Below are positions 55,932 to 64,000 of a stretch of 64,000 nucleotides of DNA, piece after piece. Within the stretch, counting starts at the first letter, position 1. Every line of letters begins with the position of its first letter. Source of the DNA: Chitinophaga pendula (GTDB taxonomy: Bacteria > Bacteroidota > Bacteroidia > Chitinophagales > Chitinophagaceae). The position numbers and the translations under genes are program-made. The notes beneath the pieces were generated by a model. It was not told the origin of the DNA. It made no database searches and saw only the letters and a program-made list of their open reading frames with translations. The stretch spans positions 4,092,001-4,156,000 of the forward strand of contig NZ_CP077769.1 of assembly GCF_020386615.1 (NCBI RefSeq). Direction: 5' to 3'.

Positions 55932-58463
55932 ATGCGGTCCATCCTATTGCTGACCAGCGGTATTTTATGCCTGTGCATACCAGGCATGTCTCAATCCGGC
56001 GTGCGTGCCGGCACTTTTTCAACGGATACGATCCCCGCTATGCGGACTACTTTGCAGGTGAATGGTAAGGTGGTCGATGATGCCAGTGGTAAACCCATTG
56101 AATATGCATCGGTGGTATTACTCGGTGCTGATTCGGCTATTATAAAAGGTATGTATACTCCTTCTGACGGTAATTTTCGTTTCAACGGTATTGGTCCCGG
56201 CACTTATGTGGCGCGGGTGACCTTTATGGGTTATGACCGGCTGGACCGGGCGGTGAAGGTGGTGGCAGGTAAGGCGGTGGCGTATATGGGTACTTTACGG
56301 CTGCAGGCCAGTGGTAAGACGCTGGAAGCGGTGGAGGTGAAGGGAGAAAAGCCCGCCTTTTCTATGCAGATAGACCGGCAGGTATTTGATGCCGGTGCGA
56401 TGCTGACGGCGGACGGCGGGACGGCGGCGGATGTCATGAAAAACATTCCCAGTGTGGAGGTGGACATTGATGATAATATTTCATTGCGAGGGAAGGGGGT
56501 AACCATTTATGTAGACGGTAAGCCCTCTCCTTTCGGGGACGCCCGTACGGCGTTGCAGATGATACCTGCGGAGAGTATAGACCGGGTGGAGGTGATCACC
56601 AATCCATCTGCCAAGTTCGAGGCGCAAGGTGGCGGAGGTATTATCAATATCGTGCTGAAGAAGGATAAGGCGATCGGTTACAATGTGATGTTCAATGCCG
56701 GGGCGGCGGCTCCGGGGCAGTTGAGCGGGGGTGCGAATGCGAACCTGCGATTGAAGCGGATCAACATTTTCGGGAATTACAACGGGCGATACGGGGATGT
56801 ACGCGGTAACGGGTATAGTCAGCGGCAGAACCTGGTAGCGGATACGGCAGCTACTTATTTCTTTTCGCAGGATAGCCGTAACCGGAACAGCAGCCAGAGT
56901 CATGGAGGGCGGCTGGGGTTTGATTATTTCCTGGATGACTATAATACGATCACCTTGTCGCAAGGCATTAACCGGAACATCAGCGACAATACGGATGAGA
57001 TATTACTGGACTACCGGGATGCTAAATACAGCAGGTTACGATCCGGCAACCGGGAGAACAGCGGTGATAATGGAAGCTGGAACTATAATACCAGTTTGAA
57101 TTTTCGTCATACGACGGACCGTGCGAACGAGGAGTTGACGGCGTATGTGAGCTACAGTGATAACAGCGGCGATAACCGCAGTGAGTATCATACGCAGTAT
57201 TTTCGGGCGGACGGCAGCCAGCAGGACCGGCCGAACCAGCAACAGAACCGGGGTATCAGCGGTAACCGTTTTTGGAATGGGCAGGCGGACTATACGACGC
57301 CTTTCGGTAAAAAGGGGAAGTTTGAAACCGGGATGAAGATGACGGCGCGCACCAATGATAATGACTACCATGCTTCTTTATACAACTGGGATCTGGGGCA
57401 GTATGAAAAGAGTTTGCGACTGTCCAATACCTATTCATACAAGGAGCGAGTGTACGGGGCGTATGCGAATGTTGCCAATGCGATCGGCCAATTGGGATAC
57501 CAGGTGGGGGTGCGGGTAGAGCAAGCCTATCTGAAGGGATATTCCTTTACCCGGGATACGTCTGTAAACAACCGGTTCTTCAATGTATTTCCCAGTGTGT
57601 TCTTAAAGTACAATCTGCCTAACAACCAAAACCAGAGCCTGGTATTAAATTATGCAACGCGGGTAGACCGGCCGAACTTTGACCAGTTATTACCTTATAT
57701 CAACAACTCGGACCCGCAGAATATTCGTACGGGCAATCCGGAGTTGCGGCCTGCGCTGACGCATAAGTTTGAGTTGAACTATTCGCGGTATTATCCGAAG
57801 CGTAGTAATTTCCTGAATGCGGGGGTATATTATTCGCAGACGAATGGCGATATAGACCGTATCAGTGTGTTGGATACGACGACGGGGGTGACGACCACCC
57901 GGCCGATGAACCTGAGTACGGACAAAGACTGGGGGGCGAACCTGATGTACCGGATGCGGGTGATAAAGGGATGGAATGTGACGGCGAATCTGAACCTGGA
58001 GTATAGCCGGCTGACTGGTGCTGCCAATATCAGTAATGAGAATTTCGGGTATGGGTTGACGTTGAACAGCCAGGTGCGGCTACCGGCACGTTTCAGTCTG
58101 CAGGTGAACGGGCATTACCGTTCGCCGCGGGTGCAGCCGCAAGGTACTTTTAAGGCGATGAACGGGGTGGATATGGGCATCCGGAAGGAGCTGCTAAAAA
58201 ATAATGCGTTGGCGCTTTCCCTGAATATTTCGGATGTGTTTAATACGCAGCAGTATAATTCGCATTATGTGACGCCTACTTTTATACAGGATTACGACCG
58301 TAAGCGGACGACACGTTTTATACGATTCAATGTGCGGTATCGTTTCGGGAAGATGGATCCTAACCTTTTCAAGCGGAAAAAGCATACGGTGGAGGAGGAT
58401 GACAAGGAGAAAGAGAAGGAACCGGAGGAGGCGCCAAAGGGGCAAGGTCATGGCAGGTTATAA
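55932..58463 (+). CDS. TonB-dependent outer-membrane receptor, paralogue
   Basis: An 843-residue receptor built like its neighbour: signal peptide (SILLLTSGILCLCIPGMSQ), carboxypeptidase-regulatory-like domain (NGKVVDDASGKPIEYASVVL), plug (DVMKNIPSVEVDIDDNISLR; YVDGKPSPFGDARTALQMIP) and OMP_b-brl_3 barrel ending FNVRYRFGKMDPNLFKRKK and an acidic tail. ATG 55932 is preferred over the GTG one codon upstream. The acidic/basic C-terminal tails beyond the barrel in both receptors are unusual for barrels, which normally end at an aromatic residue. Cargo unknown. Confidence 0.9.
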   Translation: MRSILLLTSGILCLCIPGMSQSGVRAGTFSTDTIPAMRTTLQVNGKVVDDASGKPIEYASVVLLGADSAIIKGMYTPSDGNFRFNGIGPGTYVARVTFMGYDRLDRAVKVVAGKAVAYMGTLRLQASGKTLEAVEVKGEKPAFSMQIDRQVFDAGAMLTADGGTAADVMKNIPSVEVDIDDNISLRGKGVTIYVDGKPSPFGDARTALQMIPAESIDRVEVITNPSAKFEAQGGGGIINIVLKKDKAIGYNVMFNAGAAAPGQLSGGANANLRLKRINIFGNYNGRYGDVRGNGYSQRQNLVADTAATYFFSQDSRNRNSSQSHGGRLGFDYFLDDYNTITLSQGINRNISDNTDEILLDYRDAKYSRLRSGNRENSGDNGSWNYNTSLNFRHTTDRANEELTAYVSYSDNSGDNRSEYHTQYFRADGSQQDRPNQQQNRGISGNRFWNGQADYTTPFGKKGKFETGMKMTARTNDNDYHASLYNWDLGQYEKSLRLSNTYSYKERVYGAYANVANAIGQLGYQVGVRVEQAYLKGYSFTRDTSVNNRFFNVFPSVFLKYNLPNNQNQSLVLNYATRVDRPNFDQLLPYINNSDPQNIRTGNPELRPALTHKFELNYSRYYPKRSNFLNAGVYYSQTNGDIDRISVLDTTTGVTTTRPMNLSTDKDWGANLMYRMRVIKGWNVTANLNLEYSRLTGAANISNENFGYGLTLNSQVRLPARFSLQVNGHYRSPRVQPQGTFKAMNGVDMGIRKELLKNNALALSLNISDVFNTQQYNSHYVTPTFIQDYDRKRTTRFIRFNVRYRFGKMDPNLFKRKKHTVEEDDKEKEKEPEEAPKGQGHGRL

Positions 58464-58470
58464 GTAAGTG

Positions 58471-58496
58471 AAGCAGGCGGAGTGCCTGCTTTTTTG
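58471..58496 (+). terminator. Intrinsic terminator
   Basis: AAGCAGGC / GCCTGCTT, 5-base loop, T run, 8 bp after the second receptor stop. Confidence 0.85.
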
Positions 58497-58515
58497 TTGT
58501 CTGATAATGAGTTGT

Positions 58516-59385
58516 TTACTGTGAGACGGCCGGGAAATGTTGTTGCAGGAAGGTGAATACTTGATCGAACTGTTGTAGGGGGGCGGCATGCCGGCCTTCT
58601 ACCGGGATGTGCTGGTGGGGATGGGGGAAGTGATGGGAGTCGAGGCGGGCCATCATACTTTCGGCCATGGGGGTGGAAGGGCAGAATTCGTCGTTGGTGG
58701 CGGAGAGGAAGAGGACGGGGCCATTGATCTGTTCGACTTTTATGGCCGCTTTTGTGGCGGCGGCGGTATCGGTGAGCATGGTGCGGAATGTTTCGCGGAG
58801 GTTGCCTTTCATGAGGAAGGGTACGGCGGCTTCGTTGACGGGGACGAAGGGTAATGGCTGGTTATTATATGACCATGCCGGGGTAGTGAAGTGGCTGGTA
58901 TGTCCGGGGAATACGACGCTGCTGGCGACGACGGCGACTACGCAGTGGATATCTTTAAAATAGCTAGCGAGGAGTAAGGCGAGGTCTCCTCCTCTGGAGC
59001 CACCGATGACGGCGATGCGGGAAGCATCGATATGCGGATCTTTTGTGGCGGTGAGGATGGCATTGTGTACGGCGTTTATGGATACCTGGTCGAGGGTATC
59101 GGGTGCATTTTTCGCCCGGAAGTAGCCGATGGCCAGGAAGGCGTATCCTTTCTGCAGAAATTGTTCTCTGACGGTGCGCCAGTGGTTGCTGGTCCAGGCG
59201 TTGCCTCCTTCGGATCCACCGAGGCCGACGATCAGGGGTTGTTTGTTGCCATCGCCGAGGTACAGGCGGGTATCGGTATAGGGGGTATTCAGTATGATCT
59301 GGGCGGTGGCAGTAAGGGAGCAGCAGATCAGGAGGAGGCAGGCAATCAGGTACGGGTAAAGACGATAGTTGGTATTCATATCCAT
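58516..59385 (-). CDS. Exported alpha/beta hydrolase, BAAT C-terminal/dienelactone hydrolase-like
   Basis: A 289-residue protein with a signal peptide (PYLIACLLLICCSLTATAQ). The nucleophile elbow is GGSRGG with S130 (ASRIAVIGGSRGGDLALLLA), a form typical of the acyl-CoA thioesterase/BAAT C-terminal group; aspartate (SATNDEFCPS) and histidine (GRHAAPLQQF) of the triad are present. The upstream LIVGLGGSEGGN forms the oxyanion loop. It probably cleaves esters or thioesters in the periplasm; a bile-acid or acyl-CoA substrate should not be assumed. MNTNYRL two codons on is an alternative start. Confidence 0.85.
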   Translation of the reverse strand: MDMNTNYRLYPYLIACLLLICCSLTATAQIILNTPYTDTRLYLGDGNKQPLIVGLGGSEGGNAWTSNHWRTVREQFLQKGYAFLAIGYFRAKNAPDTLDQVSINAVHNAILTATKDPHIDASRIAVIGGSRGGDLALLLASYFKDIHCVVAVVASSVVFPGHTSHFTTPAWSYNNQPLPFVPVNEAAVPFLMKGNLRETFRTMLTDTAAATKAAIKVEQINGPVLFLSATNDEFCPSTPMAESMMARLDSHHFPHPHQHIPVEGRHAAPLQQFDQVFTFLQQHFPAVSQ

Positions 59386-59459
59386 TTATTTACTGTAAAG
59401 GTGGTATGAATGGGGAGGAATATTTTTGACCTGGATCAAATAATGCGGGGGGAGGGTTA

Positions 59460-60029
59460 TTATTCTTTGCCGGCGCGGATGCGGCTGAGTGTTTCCTGGC
59501 TGATGCCGAGGTAGGAGGCGATCATGCCGAGGGGGATGCGGTGGTATACGTCGTGGTAGATGCGGCAGAAGTGGTCATATCTTTCGCGGGCGGAGGTGAA
59601 CCGGATGGAGGTGATGCGTTCCATGAGGTGTCCGAATACGCTGCCCATGGATAGGCGGGCATATTTTTCCATTTCGGGGAAGTTGTCGAAGAGGTATCCG
59701 AGGTCATCGACTTGCAGGCAGGCGACGGTGGTGGGTTCGATGGTATCTATATAATAGATGTCGGTGGTACGTTGGATCATGCTGCGGGGGGAGTTGACCC
59801 ATTCGTGTTCTGCGAGGAAATATTCGGTTATTTCTTTGCCATCTTTGAGGAAGTAGGTCCTCATGAGGCCCTGGAGGATGAAATAGCTTTTGGTACAGAT
59901 GTTATCGGCGTGGTGAACGATCTCCTTTTTTTTGAAGGTGCGGATATGCAGTCGGGCCTCGAGTGCATCGAGTAGGTTGTCGTTGAGTTTGATATAGGAT
60001 TCGAAGTGCCTGATGAGGGACTGGTCCAT
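59460..60029 (-). CDS. Crp/Fnr-family transcriptional regulator
   Basis: A 189-residue protein with an N-terminal cyclic-nucleotide-binding-like barrel (FKKKEIVHHADNICTKSYFI, LQGLMRTYFLKDGKEITEYF) and a C-terminal helix-turn-helix (LGMIASYLGISQETLSRIRA). The frame is open 30 codons upstream into the end of pcm, but that part is Ser/Pro-rich and unlike the family; ATG 60027-60029 (MDQSLIRHFE) fits. It follows pcm by 22 bp and is probably co-transcribed with it. It shares its layout with the Crp/Fnr gene at 1054. Confidence 0.85.
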   Translation of the reverse strand: MDQSLIRHFESYIKLNDNLLDALEARLHIRTFKKKEIVHHADNICTKSYFILQGLMRTYFLKDGKEITEYFLAEHEWVNSPRSMIQRTTDIYYIDTIEPTTVACLQVDDLGYLFDNFPEMEKYARLSMGSVFGHLMERITSIRFTSARERYDHFCRIYHDVYHRIPLGMIASYLGISQETLSRIRAGKE

Positions 60030-60051
60030 AATCGGGGGTGGTATGAGGTGA

Positions 60052-60708
60052 TTAGCTGCTTTTGCCGGCGAGCATGGGGACGAAGGAGAAGTTGTCGAAC
60101 ATTTCCTGGTCGAATTCATTTTCGCCTACTTTGATGATGCGTAGCATGCGTTGTACGTCCTGGCCGCCGACGGGGATGACCATTTTTCCTCCTATTTTGA
60201 GTTGTTGGAGGAGTTTTTCCGGTATCTGCGGGGCTGCTGCGGTGACGAGTACTTTATCGAAGGGGGCGTAAGTGGGCAGTCCTTCGTAGCCATCGCCGTA
60301 GAAGAACCGGATGGTGGGGTACCTTGATTTGAAGGGGAACTGGCGGACTGTTTCGAAGAGTTTCTTTTGTCTTTCGATGGTGAAGACGTTGGCTTTCAGT
60401 TCTGCCAGTACGCAGGCCTGGTAGGCGCTGCCGGTACCTATTTCGAGTACTTTTTCGAAGGGTTTGATTTCCAGCAGTTGTGTTTGATAGGCGACGGTAT
60501 AAGGTTGTGAGATGGTTTGGCCTTCTCCTATTGGGAAGGCGCGGTCTTCGTAGGCGATGCCATCGAAGGCGGTATCGAGGAAGTAGTGGCGGGGGATATT
60601 GCCGATGGCGGCCAAAACTTGTTCGTCCGTGATGCCTTTTTGCCGGATAGTGTCTACCAGTTGTTTACGTAAACCTTTTTGCTTATAGCTGTCTTCATAC
60701 CGCCTCAT
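60052..60708 (-). CDS. pcm: Protein-L-isoaspartate O-methyltransferase
   Basis: A 218-residue methyltransferase of usual length. It has the substrate-loop PIGEGQTISQPYTVAYQTQL, the SAM-binding motif VLEIGTGSAYQACVLAEL (about residues 86-103), FFYGDGYEGLP and VTAAAPQIPEKLLQQLK. It methylates isoaspartyl residues in damaged proteins to start repair. It is the first gene of a two-gene unit with a Crp/Fnr regulator and diverges from the phosphoglucomutase gene. Confidence 0.95.
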   Translation of the reverse strand: MRRYEDSYKQKGLRKQLVDTIRQKGITDEQVLAAIGNIPRHYFLDTAFDGIAYEDRAFPIGEGQTISQPYTVAYQTQLLEIKPFEKVLEIGTGSAYQACVLAELKANVFTIERQKKLFETVRQFPFKSRYPTIRFFYGDGYEGLPTYAPFDKVLVTAAAPQIPEKLLQQLKIGGKMVIPVGGQDVQRMLRIIKVGENEFDQEMFDNFSFVPMLAGKSS

Positions 60709-60894
60709 GTAGCAAAAATAACCAATACCCTTGATTTTACCGCTATTGTGGAATACTTGATTTATTCACACGGAGGCCGGGAGGGGGCTAATGCGGTATA
60801 TGGTATAATTTTAGTGGATTTCAGACATTTGCAATTTTGTTATTACTTTACAGCTCCTTTTAGATTCAAGGGACTGATAAACATACTAATCATT

Positions 60895-62616
60895 ATGGAT
60901 ATTAATATTGAAAGCAAAGTAGCGCAGTGGTTGAGCGGGCAATTTGACGCTGACACTGTCGCTGCTGTAAAAGACCTGCAACAACGCCCCGAAGAGCTGG
61001 CTGATGCCTTTTACCGTAATCTTGAATTTGGTACTGGAGGTTTGCGGGGGATTATGGGTGTGGGTACTAACCGTATGAATAAGTATACGGTGGGTATGGC
61101 AACCCAGGGGTTTGCTAACTACCTGCGTCAGGCATTTGACGGGGAAGTGAAGATAGCGATCGCGCATGACAGCCGTAATAACAGCCGTTATTTTGCGGAG
61201 GTGGCTGCTAATGTGATGGCTGCCAATGGTATTAAGGTGTTGTTGTTTGAAAGTTTGCGTCCTACGCCGGAGCTTTCATTTACTATCCGTCATCATCAGT
61301 GCCAGGGAGGTATAGTGCTTACCGCCTCTCATAATCCCCGGGAGTACAATGGTTACAAGGCCTATTGGAATGACGGGGCGCAGTTGATACCGCCGCACGA
61401 CAAAAATGTGATCCGGGAGGTAGAGCAGATCTCTTCTGTGGATGAGGTGAAATGGAGTGGTGGCGAGGCGAATATCACGTCGATCGGGAAGGCAGAAGAT
61501 GAGGCTTACCTGCAGGTTTTGAAGGGATTATCCATTCATCCGGATGTTATTGCTTCGCAACATGATCTAAAAATTGTCTACACACCTATACACGGTACGG
61601 GTATTACGCTGGTGCCGGAGATACTGCAACGTTTCGGGTTTACCAACGTGCATGTGGTGGAGGAGCAGGCTACTCCTGACGGTAACTTCCCTACGGTAGT
61701 ATATCCGAATCCGGAGGAAGCGGAAGCGATGAGTATGGGTCTGAAAAAGGCGAAGGAGCTGGATGCGGCGATCCTGTTGGGTACTGACCCGGATGCTGAC
61801 CGGGTGGGTATTGCGGTAAAGGATCTGCAGGGCGAGTGGATACTGTTGAATGGTAACCAGACGGCGGTATTGTTATTTAACTACATTATTGAAGGACGTA
61901 AGCAGAAGGGGTTGGCGCAACCGAATGATTATGTATGTAAGACGGTAGTGACCTCTGATCTTATCGATGTATTTGCGGCAAAGAACGGGGTAGCCTGTTA
62001 TAATGTGCTGACTGGGTTTAAATGGATTGCTGAGCTGATCCGTGAGAAGGAAGGCAAGGAGCAGTTCATCTGTGGTGGTGAGGAGTCTTACGGTTATATG
62101 ATTGGAGATAGGGTGCGTGACAAGGATGCGGTGGCATCTGTGGCGATGATCTGTGAGATGGCTGCATTTGCGCGTAGCCAGGGGCGTTCTTTATATGAGC
62201 AGCTGATTGATATCTATGTAAAATATGGTTTCTACAAGGAGCACCTGATCTCTATTACGCGCAAGGGTATGAAGGGAGCAGAGGAGATTGCGGAGATGAT
62301 GCGTGGTTACCGTGAAAATCCGCCTACGGAGATCAACGGAGCTGCGGTGGTGGCGGTGTATGATTACCAGTTGCAGCAGATCAAGGATCTGAAGAGCGGC
62401 GAGACGAAAGCGATAGCGTTGCCGAAGTCGAATGTATTACAGTTTGTGCTGGCGGACGGTAGTAAGATCTCTGCCCGTCCTTCCGGAACGGAGCCTAAGA
62501 TCAAGTTTTACTTCAGTGTGCACCAGCCATTGGATAGTGCTGCTCATTTCGATATTGTAAATGGACAGCTGGATCAGCGTATACAAGGTATTATCAGCGG
62601 TCTAAAACTGAATTAG
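60895..62616 (+). CDS. Phosphoglucomutase/phosphomannomutase (PgmB-type alpha-D-phosphohexomutase)
   Basis: A 573-residue enzyme. The phosphoserine loop TASHNPREYNGYK has S145; the metal loop is TDPDADRVG; the sugar-binding loop GGEESYGYMIGD; and the phosphate-binding loop RPSGTEPKIKFY. It interconverts hexose 1- and 6-phosphates. The extended GTGGLRGIMGVG N-terminus and total size match the Bacteroidota/Firmicutes long phosphoglucomutases. The frame is open 72 codons further upstream, but ATG 60895 (MDINIESKV) fits the family and avoids overlap with pcm. Confidence 0.95.
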   Translation: MDINIESKVAQWLSGQFDADTVAAVKDLQQRPEELADAFYRNLEFGTGGLRGIMGVGTNRMNKYTVGMATQGFANYLRQAFDGEVKIAIAHDSRNNSRYFAEVAANVMAANGIKVLLFESLRPTPELSFTIRHHQCQGGIVLTASHNPREYNGYKAYWNDGAQLIPPHDKNVIREVEQISSVDEVKWSGGEANITSIGKAEDEAYLQVLKGLSIHPDVIASQHDLKIVYTPIHGTGITLVPEILQRFGFTNVHVVEEQATPDGNFPTVVYPNPEEAEAMSMGLKKAKELDAAILLGTDPDADRVGIAVKDLQGEWILLNGNQTAVLLFNYIIEGRKQKGLAQPNDYVCKTVVTSDLIDVFAAKNGVACYNVLTGFKWIAELIREKEGKEQFICGGEESYGYMIGDRVRDKDAVASVAMICEMAAFARSQGRSLYEQLIDIYVKYGFYKEHLISITRKGMKGAEEIAEMMRGYRENPPTEINGAAVVAVYDYQLQQIKDLKSGETKAIALPKSNVLQFVLADGSKISARPSGTEPKIKFYFSVHQPLDSAAHFDIVNGQLDQRIQGIISGLKLN

Positions 62617-62748
62617 GGTCATACTGATTTTATATTATTATCTATTCACGAGAAAAGGAAAGGCGGTGCAGCAAGCCGATGCTGGTAGTGACCGGTTGTC
62701 GACTTCCTGCATTGTTTTTCCTTTTTTTATTGATCATGCCTGCGAGCT

Positions 62749-63684
62749 ATGAAAAGGATGTTATTATCACTCCTTTTATCTTTTCATTTACTGACCGTTG
62801 CCGGTCAGCGGCGGGCGTTGTTCGATATACCGGATACTACGATACGGGGGCGTGTATGGATGATGGGTGTTGCCAATGCTGCTTTGTATGGCGGTACGTT
62901 GCTGGCGCTTAACCGGGCTTGGTACCGGGATTATCCGAAATCTTCCTTTCATTTTATTAATGATAACCGGGAGTGGTTGCAGATGGATAAGTTCGGTCAT
63001 GTGTTCAGTGCTTACCTGGAGAGTAAATACAGCCGGGAGTTGTGGCGATGGACGGGGTTGCCGAGGAAGCAGCAGATATGGATCGGCGGGATGAGTGGGT
63101 TTGCTTATCAGTCGGTGATAGAGATCCTGGACGGCTATTCGCGGGACTGGGGATTTTCGTGGGGGGATATGGGTGCGAATGCGATTGGTTCGGGGTTGGT
63201 GATCAGCCAGGAGTTGTTGTGGGATCAGCAGCGTATACAGTTGAAGTTTTCTTATTTTCCGCGACGTTATCCTGACCCGGTGTTGGAAGAGCGGAGCCGG
63301 CAGGTATTCGGCGATAGTTTTATGGGGCGGATGCTGAAGGATTATAATTCGCAGACTTACTGGCTGTCGGTGAATCTTTCTTCTTTTATGCCTGAGAGCC
63401 GGTTGCCACGTTGGTTGAATATTGCGATCGGTTATGGTGCGGATGACATGTATGGTGCGCGGCCGGAGAGTTGGCCTACGGAGGCGCATCCTATGCCGGG
63501 TTATGAGAACATACACCGTTACCGGCAGTTTTATCTTTCTCCTGATATTGACTTCACCCGTATTCCTACGCGGAGTAAGGGTTTGAAGGTATTATTCCAC
63601 GTATTGAATATGGTAAAATTACCGGCTCCTGCGCTGGAGCTTACTTCTAACGGGCGTTTCCGGGTGAAGGCCATAAAATTCTAA
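62749..63684 (+). CDS. Exported DUF2279-family protein
   Basis: A 311-residue protein with a signal peptide (LLSLLLSFHLLTVAGQ). The DUF2279 (YfiM-like) core is visible: LALNRAWYRDYPKSSFHFIN, EWLQMDKFGHVFSAYL, ESKYSRELWRWTGLPRKQQI, IEILDGYSRDWGFSWGDMGA-NAIGSGL. Conserved His/Asp/Glu residues in this core suggest metal or substrate binding, but the family is uncharacterised. It probably sits at the outer membrane or periplasm. Its stop is followed at once by the convergent phosphoribosyltransferase gene. Confidence 0.85.
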   Translation: MKRMLLSLLLSFHLLTVAGQRRALFDIPDTTIRGRVWMMGVANAALYGGTLLALNRAWYRDYPKSSFHFINDNREWLQMDKFGHVFSAYLESKYSRELWRWTGLPRKQQIWIGGMSGFAYQSVIEILDGYSRDWGFSWGDMGANAIGSGLVISQELLWDQQRIQLKFSYFPRRYPDPVLEERSRQVFGDSFMGRMLKDYNSQTYWLSVNLSSFMPESRLPRWLNIAIGYGADDMYGARPESWPTEAHPMPGYENIHRYRQFYLSPDIDFTRIPTRSKGLKVLFHVLNMVKLPAPALELTSNGRFRVKAIKF

Positions 63685-64000
63685 TCATACCAGGTAAGCG
63701 CATACGATCTCCTCTCCTGCTACATCTACCATTACCATATCCTGCAAGGTGGTCGCCAGTGAATGGCCGACAAAGTCTACGGACATGGGAAATGATTTGT
63801 GCTGGCGATCTACGAGTACGGCGGTTTGTATTTTTTTGGGCAGGTAATCCAGGAAGGGTTTGAGGGCGTACAGCATGGTGCGGCCGGAGTTGGCCACATC
63901 ATCGATGAGTATGATGACTTTATTATTGAAGTCTTGTTGTTGGGAGAGGGAGACGTCTTCGGGACGTTGTTTGTCGAGAGTCAGTTGGATGATACTGATA
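63685..64000 (-). CDS. PyrR-like phosphoribosyltransferase, C-terminal part (partial)
   Basis: The last 104 codons are in the window; the start is beyond the right edge. The PRPP-binding motif VIILIDDVANSGRT is present, then AVLVDRQHKSFPMSVDFVGH and SLATTLQDMVMVDVAGEE, the order seen in PyrR bifunctional proteins (uracil phosphoribosyltransferase/attenuation regulator) and related type I phosphoribosyltransferases. The DFVG segment favours PyrR over hypoxanthine phosphoribosyltransferase. Its regulatory role cannot be judged from the C-terminus. Confidence 0.75.
   Translation of the reverse strand, partial: ISIIQLTLDKQRPEDVSLSQQQDFNNKVIILIDDVANSGRTMLYALKPFLDYLPKKIQTAVLVDRQHKSFPMSVDFVGHSLATTLQDMVMVDVAGEEIVCAYLV

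Noticed and set aside
60679..60894. 72-codon N-terminal extension of phosphoglucomutase
   Set aside because: It overlaps the start of pcm and does not look like the family; ATG 60895 gives the normal N-terminus.

Overview
The window looks like a chromosomal segment of a Bacteroidota, most likely Chitinophaga or a close relative (Chitinophagaceae). Evidence seen directly: several promoters of the Bacteroidota type (TTG/TTTG about 19 bases before TAnnTTTG), two CirA-type TonB-dependent receptors with N-terminal carboxypeptidase-like domains, an MG2/plug-domain secreted protein, double-glycine leader peptides of the Bacteroidota type, and many lipoproteins and beta-barrel proteins. The genus is inferred; there is no rRNA in the window to confirm it.

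Region 0-11.2 kb (metabolic and regulatory): the start of a crtI-like oxidoreductase diverges from a MarR regulator over three copies of a 9-bp motif. A Crp/Fnr regulator precedes a quinone-oxidoreductase-like gene whose promoter carries a GATAACA palindrome at about -42. Then comes a same-strand set: SDR, AraC regulator, lipoprotein PQQ dehydrogenase with a fused cytochrome c, IlvD/Edd dehydratase and lipoprotein sugar isomerase, with a second AraC regulator facing away. This suggests periplasmic oxidation of a sugar followed by sugar-acid dehydration.

Region 11.2-22.2 kb is AT-rich and gene-poor. It holds an AraC regulator, three small secreted or lipoprotein genes, a 390-residue protein that may be an aerolysin-like pore former with a 150-residue partner, an IS3-family remnant and at least five decayed genes.

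Region 22.28-27.32 kb appears to be a small integrated island. A 15-bp copy of the tRNA-Pro 3' end lies 5 kb from the intact tRNA-Pro, and between them are an integrase fragment, a lipoprotein, two unrecognised proteins and a gene broken by several frameshifts.

Region 27.6-64 kb has the base composition and gene density of the core chromosome: a hybrid histidine kinase, DUF2911 and SRPBCC proteins, an ABC-2 permease, SppA, FolK, deoxynucleoside kinase, catalase, a BaiN/YhiN-type flavoprotein, 5'-deoxynucleotidase, MetY with a clear operator, a DUF255 protein, DUF445, two TonB receptors, Pcm, phosphoglucomutase and the end of a PyrR-like phosphoribosyltransferase. Two accessory items stand out. 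One is an array of three unlisted-size small genes for six-cysteine, double-glycine-leader peptides (50.6-51.4 kb). The other, just beyond tRNA-His, is a secreted ubiquitin: a signal peptide joined exactly to a ubiquitin fold about 74% identical (hand count) to human ubiquitin and lacking the C-terminal LRGG.
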